DNA of 64,000 nucleotides from Deltaproteobacteria bacterium. GTDB taxonomy: Bacteria; Myxococcota; UBA727; VGSZ01. Below the pieces are notes generated by a model, which worked only from the letters and a program-made list of their open reading frames with translations, had not been told where the DNA came from and did no database searches. Positions 25,854-33,931 of the stretch are shown here, in pieces; within the stretch, counting starts at the first letter, position 1; each line of letters starts with the position of its first letter. Location of the stretch: positions 73,937-137,936 of the forward strand of contig JACOUT010000012.1 of the NCBI GenBank assembly GCA_016177705.1. Reading direction: 5' to 3'. The translations under genes and the position numbers were made by a program.

Positions 25854-26777
25854 TCACTTGTGGTCGATCGCCACCAGCTCGATGTCGAACACCAGGTCGC
25901 CCGCAGGCGCGCCCGGCCGCATCGGCTCCTCGCCATACGCCAGCGCCGCCGGGATCCAGAAGCGCCCGGTCTCGCCCACGGTCAAGAGCGGCACGCCTTC
26001 GGTCCAGCCCTTGATGACGCCCGAGAGCGGGAACTTCGCGGTGCGGCCGCGCTTGTACGAGTTGTCGAACATCTTGCCGTCCTTGGTCCAGCCCGCGTAG
26101 TGGACCTCGACCACCGAGGTGGGCGCCGGGTGCTCGGTGCCCGTGCCCTTCTTGACCGAGCGCCACACCAGGCCCGAGGCGGTGGTGACGGCGTCCTTGG
26201 GCGGCTTGGTGAGGTCGGCCGGCACCGGCGGCACGCGCAGGATGCGCACCAGCTCGATGTCGAACACCAACATGCCCGACGGCGCCCCCGGCCGCGTGGG
26301 CTTGTCGCCGTAGGCGAGCTCCGACGGGATCCAGAAGCGGCGCGTCTCGCCCACCTTCATGAACGGCACGCCCTCGGTCCAGCCCTTGATGACGCCGTTG
26401 AGCGGGAAGGTGGTGGTGCGGCCGCGCTTTACCGAGGAGTCGAACATGCGCCCGTCGGTGGTCCAGCCGGTGTAGTGGACCTCGACGGTGTCCTGGGCGC
26501 TCGGCTTGTCGTCGCCGCTGCCGGGCTTGATCACCTTGGAGGCGAGCCCGCTCGCGGTCTTCTCGGCGTCGGCCGGCGGCGCGGCGACGTCGGGCGGCGC
26601 GGGGATGTCGGCGGGCGGCGGCTTGTCGGTCGGGCTCTTGGTGGGTGTCAAACGGTACTCCGGCCCGGCGTCGCCGATCTTGGGCGTGTCCGCCGGCGCC
26701 GGACAGGCGGCCAAGACCAGGCCGAACAGTGCGACGGCGACCACGATGACGGCGACGGAGCGATGGTTGGCGGTCAT
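25854..26777 (-). CDS. Lipoprotein with two tandem FKBP-type peptidyl-prolyl isomerase domains
   Basis: The 307-residue product has a lipoprotein signal with lipobox LAAC, then a Pro-rich linker and two FKBP domains (about 75-180 and 190-305). Each has the HYTGWT/HYAGWT start, VIKGWTEGVP and a FWIP....AYG segment, which form the FK506/proline pocket. Two domains in tandem are less common than the one-domain FkpA or Mip types and may reflect internal duplication. It would act as a periplasmic, membrane-tethered folding catalyst. ATG 26777 gives the best signal peptide; an earlier ATG at 26813 would bury it. Confidence 0.9.
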   Translation of the reverse strand: MTANHRSVAVIVVAVALFGLVLAACPAPADTPKIGDAGPEYRLTPTKSPTDKPPPADIPAPPDVAAPPADAEKTASGLASKVIKPGSGDDKPSAQDTVEVHYTGWTTDGRMFDSSVKRGRTTTFPLNGVIKGWTEGVPFMKVGETRRFWIPSELAYGDKPTRPGAPSGMLVFDIELVRILRVPPVPADLTKPPKDAVTTASGLVWRSVKKGTGTEHPAPTSVVEVHYAGWTKDGKMFDNSYKRGRTAKFPLSGVIKGWTEGVPLLTVGETGRFWIPAALAYGEEPMRPGAPAGDLVFDIELVAIDHK

Positions 26778-26841
26778 GTCTCTCGCATGGCACCCGGCGC
26801 ACGGCGCCGTCAAGCCCCGCGGCGCTGCTGGGTGAGGGCCC

Positions 26842-27960
26842 CTACAGCCAGAGGCTGGTCAGGAGCGGCGCGTCCACCTCGGGCGCGCGCTCGCGCGCCG
26901 GGCCGTTCACCACCAACGGTTGCCCCTCGGCGTGCAGATCCCAGTAGCGACCGCGCAGCGTGACCGTCAGCGCCTTGAACAGCTCGGCCCTGGGCGCGCG
27001 CCCCGGCGCCGAATACTTCATCCACGCCTGGTCCTCGGTGAGCGCGTCGATGTCGGCGAGGTCGACGTCGCTCGGCTCGTCGGCGCCGTTGTAGCCCTTC
27101 CACGGCCCGCGCCACTCGCCGGTGGCGAACACCGGCACCGCCAACACCTCGGCGCCCTTGGCCTCCATCTCGCGGTAGCTCGCCGGGTACCAGGAGTCGG
27201 CGCAGATGAGCACGCCGAGGCGACCGGCCGGCGTGTCGAACACCGGCAGCGCCGCGGGGTCGGCGGGCTCGACGAAGGGCAGCTCGCTCTCGATGGGGAA
27301 GGCCTTGCGCACCACGTCGGGGTAGGGCGCGCCGTCGGGGCCGAACACGAAGACCACGTTCTGCAGCGGCGCGCCCGGCGTCACCGCGATGGCGCCGTCC
27401 ACCACCTCGGGCGTCGGCAAGAGCGCGCTGCCGCTCACCACCGTGACGCCGTGGTCGCGGGCCAGGCTGCCGAACACCTCGGTGATCGCCGCCGCCATGC
27501 GCTCGGCCTTGATGGCGAAAGCCGCGTACGCGTCGGCGTCGTCGGCCGGGGCGCTGAGACGCGCGCCGGCGAACTCGGGCAGGTGCGCGAGCGCCATGGC
27601 GGTCATGGCGTCGCCGATGGTGGGCGCGTCGACGACGTCCGGGCCTTCGCCCTCGGCCACCAACCAGGCGCCGGCGTACTCGGGGAACACCACCACGGTG
27701 CGCTGGTTGACGAGCCCCTGGCGGTGCGCCTCGTCGAGCCAGCCGTCGATCCGTGCGCGCAGCCGGGCGCGGTCCGCGTAGTCGCGCGGCGTCAGCCAGA
27801 CCTGGACGCCGAGCAGGTTGCCGCGGCCCTCATCGCGGCCGAAGGCGGCGGTGAGCGCGGTTGGTGCCTCGAGCCCGGCCTCGACCGGTGCGGGCGCGCA
27901 GCCGGCCGCGAGCGCGACGGCGACGACGAGCTGCAGCACGGCGGTGGTGGCGTTCTTCAT
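26842..27960 (-). CDS. Nitrilase-superfamily (carbon-nitrogen hydrolase) lipoprotein
   Basis: The 372-residue product has a lipoprotein signal ending ALAAGC. The Glu-Lys-Cys catalytic triad of the nitrilase fold is visible in VVFPEYAGAW (Glu), VVRKAFPIE (Lys) and LGVLICADSWYP (Cys). Such enzymes hydrolyse nitriles or amides or transfer acyl groups; an exported, lipid-anchored version is unusual apart from Lnt, which is polytopic. AGGAG lies 6 nt before the ATG, which also overlaps the TetR stop (ATGA), so the two form one unit. TetR control suggests a response to a small substrate or toxic compound. Confidence 0.8.
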   Translation of the reverse strand: MKNATTAVLQLVVAVALAAGCAPAPVEAGLEAPTALTAAFGRDEGRGNLLGVQVWLTPRDYADRARLRARIDGWLDEAHRQGLVNQRTVVVFPEYAGAWLVAEGEGPDVVDAPTIGDAMTAMALAHLPEFAGARLSAPADDADAYAAFAIKAERMAAAITEVFGSLARDHGVTVVSGSALLPTPEVVDGAIAVTPGAPLQNVVFVFGPDGAPYPDVVRKAFPIESELPFVEPADPAALPVFDTPAGRLGVLICADSWYPASYREMEAKGAEVLAVPVFATGEWRGPWKGYNGADEPSDVDLADIDALTEDQAWMKYSAPGRAPRAELFKALTVTLRGRYWDLHAEGQPLVVNGPARERAPEVDAPLLTSLWL

Positions 27961-28631
27961 GCGTTGCTCCTGGCGGTGGCGCCGGCGTGCCCGAGATAGC
28001 CGAGCATGGCGCGCACGATTGCCTCGACGAGCTGCGGCTGCGTCAGCGCCACCGGGCCAGGCGGCCGGTCGACGAACTGCACGCTCTGGTCGAGCACGGA
28101 GAACAGGATGCGGTGCACCATGTCGGCGGCGCGCAGCGTGTCGTCGACGACGATCTCGCTCTTGCGCTCCTCGAGCAAGAGCGCGATCAGCCGCACCACG
28201 TGGCCGGCGACGTGCGCCGAGCGCTCGCGGAAGCGCGCGTCGGTGCTGTTGCGCCGCACGATCTCGCGGTGCAGGCCGGCGTGGTCGACGTAGTCCTGCG
28301 CCACGAAGCCGACCACCGCGCGGATGAGCGGCGCGAGCTGCACGCCCTGCCAACGCTCGCGTTCGAGCGCCGCGTCTGCCGTGTGGATGCCCTCGGCCGA
28401 GCGGCGCTGGTGCAGGTGCTGCAACAGCGAGTCCTTGTCCGGGAAGCGCGCGTAGAAGGCGCCGATCGACGACTTGCCCCGCGCCACCAGCGCGGCCACC
28501 GTGCACTGATCCCAGGGCGACTCCTCGAGCATGGCCTCGGCGGCGTCGAGCAGGCGCGCGAGCGTGTCCTGGCTGCGCGCTTGCTGGGGCGTGCGCACCC
28601 ACTGCAGCTCGGCCGGGCTTGGCGGCGGCAT
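27957..28631 (-). CDS. TetR/AcrR-family transcriptional regulator
   Basis: The 224-residue product has an N-terminal helix-turn-helix (about 18-65: LLDAAEAMLEE, then VAALVARGKSSIGAFYARFPDKDSLL in two parts), the usual TetR pattern, and a helical ligand-binding C-terminal domain. It precedes and is coupled to the nitrilase lipoprotein gene. A sigma-70 promoter with a palindrome over its -10 box lies directly upstream (28635-28673), consistent with self-repression. The inducer is unknown. Confidence 0.9.
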   Translation of the reverse strand: MPPPSPAELQWVRTPQQARSQDTLARLLDAAEAMLEESPWDQCTVAALVARGKSSIGAFYARFPDKDSLLQHLHQRRSAEGIHTADAALERERWQGVQLAPLIRAVVGFVAQDYVDHAGLHREIVRRNSTDARFRERSAHVAGHVVRLIALLLEERKSEIVVDDTLRAADMVHRILFSVLDQSVQFVDRPPGPVALTQPQLVEAIVRAMLGYLGHAGATARSNA

Positions 28632-28634
28632 GAT

Positions 28635-28673
28635 TAGAACATGTATTCTAGTTTATCGTGACCGGCGGGTCAA
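28635..28673 (-). promoter_or_regulatory. TetR promoter and operator
   Basis: On the minus strand TTGACC (28668-28673), a 17-bp spacer and TAGAAT (28645-28650) form a near-consensus sigma-70 promoter. The palindrome TAGAA-N6-TTCTA (28635-28650) overlaps the -10 box and ends 4 nt before the regulator start codon. The patch is strikingly AT-rich for this genome. The -35 box overlaps the stop codon of the upstream gene. Confidence 0.65.
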
Positions 28674-29422
28674 GGGCGCCGGATCTTGAGCCGGTCGTCG
28701 ACCATCACGTAGATCACCTGCGAGCCGTGGTCCCGCTGCAGCTCGCGCAGCGTGACGTCGGCGCGCGTCTTGATCGCGTCTTCCGACTCGGCGGCGAACT
28801 GTTGGCGGGTGATCCAACAGATGGCGATGTTGGGGTTGGCCTTCAGCTCCGTGCACTTGAGCCCGGCGGAGTCGGCGACCGTCACGATGCGCAGCGGCGG
28901 GTTCGCGGTGGACAAAGCCCATCCCCAATAGCCCGCGCCCGCGAGCACGCAGCACACGAGCAGGACGGGGAAGGCGCGGTGGGTCTTGTCGCGCTTGCCC
29001 TTCTTTGGCGCCCAGGCCTCCTGCTTTTGCCCGGGCGGCGGCGGCAGGGGCTCGGCCGCCTTCTTGTCCCAGCCCTGCGCGCGGTCGGCCTTGGTCTGGA
29101 AGCGCCCCGCCAGGTCGTCGAGCACGAGCTGGTCCATGAACTGGGCCTTGGCCGGCGCCGTGAATTGCGCGCCCAGCTTGTCCTCGCGCAGCTTGAGCAC
29201 CACACACAGCTCGAGCGCGTCCTTCTCATTGGCGTGCTGGCTGATGAGCCACTGGTAGAGGTGCTGCAGGTCGATCGGCTGGCCGGGCTCGACGTTGTCG
29301 AGCACCATCGAGAAGGCCATGGCCAGGCGCTGCGTGTCGAGCGTCGCGTGCAACGGGCTCTGGCGGAGGATCGCGGTGATGCCCGCGACCAGCTCACGCT
29401 TCTTGGCCTCCTCGATCGGCAC
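28670..29422 (-). CDS. Uncharacterised single-span membrane protein
   Basis: I do not recognise this roughly 250-residue protein. It has a helical cytosolic N-terminal domain, a Lys/Pro-rich linker (KKAAEPLPPPPGQKQ), one membrane span at about 150-170 (FPVLLVCCVLAGAGYWGWAL) and a small C-terminal domain of about 80 residues with two Cys. The C-terminal domain would be periplasmic if the linker is inside. GTG 29422 is preferred because GGGAG lies 8-9 nt upstream; the frame is open further up to 29584, which would overlap nadK. It is divergent from nadK. Confidence 0.6.
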   Translation of the reverse strand: MPIEEAKKRELVAGITAILRQSPLHATLDTQRLAMAFSMVLDNVEPGQPIDLQHLYQWLISQHANEKDALELCVVLKLREDKLGAQFTAPAKAQFMDQLVLDDLAGRFQTKADRAQGWDKKAAEPLPPPPGQKQEAWAPKKGKRDKTHRAFPVLLVCCVLAGAGYWGWALSTANPPLRIVTVADSAGLKCTELKANPNIAICWITRQQFAAESEDAIKTRADVTLRELQRDHGSQVIYVMVDDRLKIRRP

Positions 29423-29576
29423 GCGCTGGTCTCCCGCCTCGGCGTGGTGGGGCTTCCCCGCCTCCGCGCGGTCACGGTAGGACCGTGGGAGAGCGCGGGT
29501 CAAGCGCACGGCCAAAGGTGATCGATCCGAGGCGATCGATCCGAGGCAACGGACCGGCGTCCCCGACGAGGAGCAG

Positions 29577-30518
29577 ATGGCCAAGCCCGAGGTGCTCGTC
29601 GTCTACAAGAAGTCGCAATTGCGCTTGGCGCTCGAGAAGCGCAACAGCCGCATCAAGCGCCTGCTCAAGCGCGGCGACCCGAGCACCGAGCCGATGCGCG
29701 CCGCGCACGAGGCGCACGAGGACACGCTGCTCGAGGTGGAGCGCGCGTTGCGCGCTGCGGGGGCCAGCTTCGCGCGCGTCTACCGCGCGCGCCTGCGCCC
29801 CGGCATGACCGAGCACCGGCGCCTGGTCATCTCGGTGGGCGGCGACGGAACGCTGCTCGACACCAGCCACAAGGTGAGTGCCGCGCCGGTGCTCGGCGTC
29901 AACTCGGATACGGCCCATTCGGTCGGCTTCTTGTGCGCCGCCCACCGTGGCACCTTCGCGGCGCTGCTGTCACAGGTGCTGGCGGGCCGCCTCAAGCCCA
30001 CCGTGGTGCGACGCCTGGCGGGCGCCATCGACGGCACACCGCTGCCCTTCCCGGTGTTGAACGACGTGCTGGTGGCGCACAAGAACCCAGCCGCCACCTC
30101 GCGCGTCTTGGTCGAGCACCAGGGCGTGGTCGAGGATCAAAAGTCGAGCGGCATCTGGGTGTCGACCGCGGCCGGCTCCACCGCCGCCATGTCGTCGGCG
30201 GGCGGCGAGATCGTCGGCTTGGCTGACGCGCGCGCACAGCTTCGCGTGCGCGAGCCGTTCTTGGCCGATGGACCGCGCTTCAAGCTCGCGGCCTTGTGGC
30301 TCAGCGACGGCGACGAGGTGGCGGTCACCTCCAAGATGCGCGAGGGCCGCGTCTACCTCGACGGCCCGCACGAGCTGCTCGAGCTGCCCATGGGCGCGCG
30401 CCTGACCCTGAGCCTGCGCGCGCCGCCGTTGCACCTGTTCGCCACCCAGGAGATGGCGCTGCGGCGCGAGACCGCGCGGCAGAACGCACGCCAAGACAGG
30501 CTGCGCAGCCACGCTTGA
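29577..30518 (+). CDS. nadK: NAD kinase
   Basis: The 313-residue product has the NAD kinase motif SVGGDGTLLDT (about residue 90). It also has the ND motif in VLNDVLVAHKNP and the Gly/Ser block SSGIWVSTAAGSTAAMSSAGG, corresponding to the family's TPTGSTAY. It phosphorylates NAD to NADP in the cytosol. It is slightly longer than E. coli NadK because of a basic N-terminal segment (KRNSRIKRLLKRG) that may be specific to this lineage. GAGGAG precedes the ATG. The bcp-like gene follows by 52 bp, so NADPH supply and peroxide defence may be linked. Confidence 0.88.
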   Translation: MAKPEVLVVYKKSQLRLALEKRNSRIKRLLKRGDPSTEPMRAAHEAHEDTLLEVERALRAAGASFARVYRARLRPGMTEHRRLVISVGGDGTLLDTSHKVSAAPVLGVNSDTAHSVGFLCAAHRGTFAALLSQVLAGRLKPTVVRRLAGAIDGTPLPFPVLNDVLVAHKNPAATSRVLVEHQGVVEDQKSSGIWVSTAAGSTAAMSSAGGEIVGLADARAQLRVREPFLADGPRFKLAALWLSDGDEVAVTSKMREGRVYLDGPHELLELPMGARLTLSLRAPPLHLFATQEMALRRETARQNARQDRLRSHA

Positions 30519-30570
30519 CCGTTCGCTGCATCCAACCAGCACCGAGACGTCCGCGACCCGAAGGAGCCCC

Positions 30571-31242
30571 ATGCCCGCCAAGAAGAACGCGCCCGCCAAG
30601 AAGAAGAAGAAGGCTGCGACCAAGAAGAAGGCCGCCAAGAAGCCAGCCGGCAAGAAGAAGGCGCCCGCAAAGAAGGCCCCCGCCAAGAAGACGGCCGCCA
30701 AGAAGGCCCCCGCCAAGAAGGCGCCCACCAAGAAGGTGGCGCCCGCCAAGGCGCCGGTGGTCCCCGCCGACCGCGGCGCGCCCAGCGAGGGCGTGGTCGC
30801 CCCGGCCTTCTCGCTGGCCGGCGACGACGGCGCCGTGCACACGCTCGCCGACCACCTGGGCACGCCGGTGGTGGTCTACTTCTACCCGCGCGACGACACG
30901 CCCGGCTGCACCATCGAGGCCTGCGACTTCCGCGACAACATCGCGCGCGCCGCCGCCAAGGGCGCGGTGGTGTACGGCGTCTCCAAGGACTCCACCGACA
31001 GCCACGCGCGCTTCCGCCAGAAGTACAGCCTGAACTTCCCGCTGCTCTCCGACCCCGAGCTGCACGTGCACAAGGCGTACGGCGCCTGGGGCGAGAAGCT
31101 GATGTACGGCAAGCCGACGGTCGGCGTGATCCGCTCCACGTTCCTCGTCGGCAAGGACGGCCGCATCGCGCGCGCCTGGCCTCGCGTCAAGGTCGACGGC
31201 CACGTCGACGAGGTGCTGCGCGCGCTCGACGCGTTGGAGTGA
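30571..31242 (+). CDS. bcp: Bcp/PrxQ-type peroxiredoxin with histone H1-like N-terminal tail
   Basis: The 223-residue product begins with about 62 residues made almost only of Lys, Ala and Pro in AKKAPAKK-type repeats, followed by a complete BCP/PrxQ domain. The peroxidatic cysteine is Cys113 in DDTPGCTIEAC and the resolving cysteine is probably Cys118, the BCP spacing. It reduces peroxides with thioredoxin. The tail resembles eukaryotic histone H1 C-terminal tails and bacterial H1-like proteins, so DNA or polyphosphate binding is likely; this is inference. GAAGGAG precedes the ATG. The nearby AlkZ-like protein (31939-33504) has a similar tail at its other end. Confidence 0.92.
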   Translation: MPAKKNAPAKKKKKAATKKKAAKKPAGKKKAPAKKAPAKKTAAKKAPAKKAPTKKVAPAKAPVVPADRGAPSEGVVAPAFSLAGDDGAVHTLADHLGTPVVVYFYPRDDTPGCTIEACDFRDNIARAAAKGAVVYGVSKDSTDSHARFRQKYSLNFPLLSDPELHVHKAYGAWGEKLMYGKPTVGVIRSTFLVGKDGRIARAWPRVKVDGHVDEVLRALDALE

Positions 31243-31267
31243 GCGCTCGACAACGCAACGGGCTGGC

Positions 31268-31292
31268 CAGGATCGCGGGCGGCGCGATCCTG
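31268..31292 (+). terminator. Hairpin after bcp
   Basis: CAGGATCGCG (31268-31277) and CGCGATCCTG (31283-31292) form a perfect 10-bp stem with a 5-nt loop, 25 nt after the bcp stop. No T-run follows. Confidence 0.5.
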
Positions 31293-31304
31293 CAACCGGA
31301 ATCT

Positions 31305-31466
31305 GGGGCTTCTCGAGCTGCAAGAAGCAACGATCGCTGCTCTCGCGAGAGCATGCCGCGGTGCCTTCATGGCGCGCCGGCGTGCGAGGATCGGCCCGTC
31401 GCCGCCACAACGACGTTCCTGCCTCGCTCGAACGCCCCCACCCCTGCCCCTCCCCTGCGGGGAGGG
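31305..31466 (+). repeat. Intergenic structured repeat, copy 2
   Basis: Starts GGGGCTTCTCG. The perfect palindrome GCTCTCGCGAGAGC is at 31339-31352, 34 bp from the start. The terminal hairpin CCCTCCCC/GGGGAGGG (31448-31455 and 31459-31466) is 95 bp further on. It is the same orientation as copy 1 and opposite to copy 3, about 200 bp away. Confidence 0.65.
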
Positions 31467-31676
31467 CCCTTCCGAGTTCGTTCGGGGCGATCGGTCTGGA
31501 GGCGATGCGAGAGGGAATCCCAGGGCGACCTGCGCGACAAGCGTGAGCGCGTCTAGCGTCGCTCTGCGTGGCTGTCGTCCCGCTCGATCCGCACCATGCG
31601 CCGCCTGAACGTGGAGGTCGGACACATGCTCGTTGGAAGCGTCGCTACGGTTCGGGTCACGCGGGTAGCTGCACGG

Positions 31677-31837
31677 CCCTCCCCGCAGGGGAGGGGCAGG
31701 GGTGGGGGCGTTCCAGGGCGGCAGCGACGTCGCTCGTCGGCACGCACACCTGCTGCCGCACGGCAGCGCCACAGCACGGCACCCCGCATGCTCTCGCGAG
31801 AGCAGCGAACGTCGATGGGGGAGCGACGACAAGCCCC
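31677..31837 (-). repeat. Intergenic structured repeat, copy 3 (inverted)
   Basis: Read on the minus strand it starts GGGGCTTGTCG at 31837, has the palindrome at 31790-31803 and the CCCTCCCC/GGGGAGGG hairpin at 31677-31695. Around the hairpin it shares a long near-identical stretch with copy 2 (GAACGCCCCCACCCCTGCC and onward). Confidence 0.65.
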
Positions 31838-31938
31838 ATCGTCCTCTTCGCCTTCTTCCGACGTTACCGTCACCAGTCCGCAGACGACCTGCGGTGAGCC
31901 GCAGCGATCCCTTGCTTCCACGCTTCGCGCGAAGGGCG

Positions 31939-33504
31939 CTACCGCTTCTTGCCTGCCTTCTTGGCCGGCTTCTTCGGCACCGGTGCGCGCGTGGCGGCCG
32001 GCTTCTTGGCCGCGACCGCGACAGGCGCCTTGGTCTTCGGCGTCGCCGCGCGCACCGTGATCTGCTTCGGCTTGCCCTCGGGCGCCACCACCACCACCGG
32101 CTTCTCTGCGTCGGCCTTCAACACCGGCTTGGCGCCGCCCAGGCGCAGCGCAGAGCGCTCGCGCGCGCTCTCCTTGGCCTCCTCGGCGGGGCGCACCAGG
32201 CGCTCGTCGTCGAGGAACTTGCTGCGCAGCACGTTGGGTTGGCGCTCGCGACGGTCCATCGGGTTGTCGTAGTCGTTGTCCGAGATGCGGAACACCGGCT
32301 CTTTGCCGAGCGGCCACAGGAAGCTCGCGGCCGGGCGATCGGCGAGCGGCGTGGGCAGCGCGCGCTCGATGACGCGCACCTCGCGCGCACCCGCAACCAC
32401 CGCGAGCTGGTTGGCGTGCTGCTCCGCGGCGATGCGCACGGCGTTCAGCCGGTTCGCGTACGGCTCGAAGATGTGGAACTCGATGGCGATGGAGTCGCTG
32501 TCCCTGAACTGCCACAGGCCGATGCAGCGCCCCTCCTCGACGATGATGGAGGTGGTGTTGCCCGCCGGATCGTAGACCCAGGGCGCGAAGCGCGGCTCGA
32601 CCACGCGCGTTCGATCGCGCCAGCCGAGCGCGTAGGCGTCCCACAAGGGCAGGAACAGGATGCGCTCGACGGCGCCGGCGCCCTTCCTGGTCTGGTCCGC
32701 CACCTCGCGCAGCGTCACCAGCCCCTCGCCCAGGCCGTCGACGGGGAACTTGACCACCTCGCGGCCGAGCACCTCGAAGACGCGGCGCACCTCGGCGACC
32801 TGCAGGCCGGTCCACCAGGCGGCGTCCTCCAGGCGCGCCGGGCCGTAGCAGCGCAGGTAGCGGCGCACCACGTCGACGCGCGCGTTGTCCACCTGCTCCA
32901 CCGCCAGGTTGGCCTCGGGCAACCACTGGTCGGCGAGCGCGTAGTTGAACTGGTTGCCCTTCCAGCCCTTGGTGGTGGTGCGGATCAGCACGCCGAGGTC
33001 GCACAGCTTGCGCAGGATGGTGCGCTCGACGTCGGTGCCGGGGCGACGCTCCTTGCCGGGGAACAGCGTGGCGATGATGTCGGCGTCGCTCTTCGGCATG
33101 GTGAAGGCGACGCTCTTGAGCCGCTCACCGAAGCGCCGGAGCGCGTCCTCGTCGAAGCCCTCGCTGCGCAAGCGCGACATGCCGGTCGACGACAGCGTGT
33201 CGAAGAGCGCGCGGAAGTAGAGCGGGTAGTCCTCGGAGGCAAGCAGGAACAAGGAGCCGCGAAAGGCGGTGGCGCGCACCAAGCTGCGGTCGTTGATCAG
33301 CGCCTCCTCGATGTCGCCGAGCGTCAAGGTCGGCCGGCGCGCGAGCAACGACAGGTAGGCGATGGGGTTTGGCCCATAGATGCCCGGTCGGCGGTGGATG
33401 GCCTCGACGAGGGTCTCGCCGTCGCTGAAGGTGTTCAGCGTGCTGTGGTGGTAGCGCTGCAACTGCCGCAGCGACGTGACCTCGTAGGCACCTTTGACCG
33501 GCAT
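31939..33504 (-). CDS. AlkZ-like winged-helix DNA-binding protein (HTH_42) with basic C-terminal tail
   Basis: The 521-residue product follows the winged-helix DNA-binding family that includes the DNA glycosylases AlkZ and YcaQ. Visible blocks are LVRATAFRGSLFLLASEDYP (about 75-95), a central KGWKGNQFNYAL, DAYALGWRDRTRVVEP and SIIVEEGRCIGLW. AlkZ removes alkylated bases and opens interstrand crosslinks; whether the catalytic residues are kept cannot be judged here. The last about 75 residues are Lys/Ala/Pro-rich (KKPAATRAPVPKKPAKKAG), like the tail of the nearby peroxiredoxin. GGAGGAG lies 8-10 nt before the ATG. It is divergent from a small membrane protein. Confidence 0.7.
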   Translation of the reverse strand: MPVKGAYEVTSLRQLQRYHHSTLNTFSDGETLVEAIHRRPGIYGPNPIAYLSLLARRPTLTLGDIEEALINDRSLVRATAFRGSLFLLASEDYPLYFRALFDTLSSTGMSRLRSEGFDEDALRRFGERLKSVAFTMPKSDADIIATLFPGKERRPGTDVERTILRKLCDLGVLIRTTTKGWKGNQFNYALADQWLPEANLAVEQVDNARVDVVRRYLRCYGPARLEDAAWWTGLQVAEVRRVFEVLGREVVKFPVDGLGEGLVTLREVADQTRKGAGAVERILFLPLWDAYALGWRDRTRVVEPRFAPWVYDPAGNTTSIIVEEGRCIGLWQFRDSDSIAIEFHIFEPYANRLNAVRIAAEQHANQLAVVAGAREVRVIERALPTPLADRPAASFLWPLGKEPVFRISDNDYDNPMDRRERQPNVLRSKFLDDERLVRPAEEAKESARERSALRLGGAKPVLKADAEKPVVVVAPEGKPKQITVRAATPKTKAPVAVAAKKPAATRAPVPKKPAKKAGKKR

Positions 33505-33581
33505 GTCGTGTCTCTCCTCCGTCGAGGGGTAGCCCGGGGCCCGTCGGGCGCAAAGGGGAGATTCCGGGGGAGATTCGGTGC

Positions 33582-33587
33582 TACCCT
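33582..33587 (+). promoter_or_regulatory. Candidate -10 box (TACCCT), leaderless
   Basis: TACCCT ends 6 nt before the GTG at 33594 with no ribosome site between, the same geometry as at 19411 and 60786. Confidence 0.3.
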
Positions 33588-33593
33588 GCGGCG

Positions 33594-33830
33594 GTGGCGA
33601 CACCGATTCCGCCCGAATTCCAAGACGAGCTGCACGAGTCCGGGGACCGGCTCGTCACTGCCGAGCGTTCGATGTTCGGCACGCGCCTGCCGCGCCCTAC
33701 GGGCGTCGGCCGCCACCTCGTGGTCGTGCTGGTGATCTTCGTGGTCGCGCTCGGGCTCGCCATCGCCTTCGCCGAGAGCCGTGGCGGTGACGGCACGCCC
33801 GGCCCCTCGCCGACACCGACGTCTCCCTGA
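33594..33830 (+). CDS. Small single-span membrane protein, unknown function
   Basis: The 78-residue product has a polar N-terminal half (EFQDELHESGDRLVTAERS), one membrane span (about 42-60, HLVVVLVIFVVALGLAIAF) and a short Gly/Pro/Thr-rich tail. I know no family for it. The GTG start has a -10-like box 6 nt upstream, consistent with a leaderless message. It stands alone between divergent and co-directional neighbours. Confidence 0.6.
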   Translation: MATPIPPEFQDELHESGDRLVTAERSMFGTRLPRPTGVGRHLVVVLVIFVVALGLAIAFAESRGGDGTPGPSPTPTSP

Positions 33831-33931
33831 GCGCAGCCGCTCCGACGGGAATCGTCCGCTCAGGTGTTTCGAACTGTCGCGCTGCTCGACATCCTTTGAC
33901 AGCGCGCGCCGTTGCTGGTGACGCTCGCGCC

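Larger units (their letters stand above)
31243..31938. other. 696-bp gene-free region
   Basis: I see no credible gene here. It holds a hairpin just after bcp (31268-31292) and two copies of the structured intergenic repeat facing each other (31305-31466 and 31677-31837). The roughly 200 bp between them has no clear feature. The last 100 bp lie beyond the 3' end of the AlkZ-like gene and contain no obvious terminator. Confidence 0.7.

Noticed and set aside
31239..31910. Several 60-110-codon frames in the gene-free region
   Set aside because: They run through the inverted structured repeats, have no ribosome sites and show no codon-position bias typical of the neighbours.
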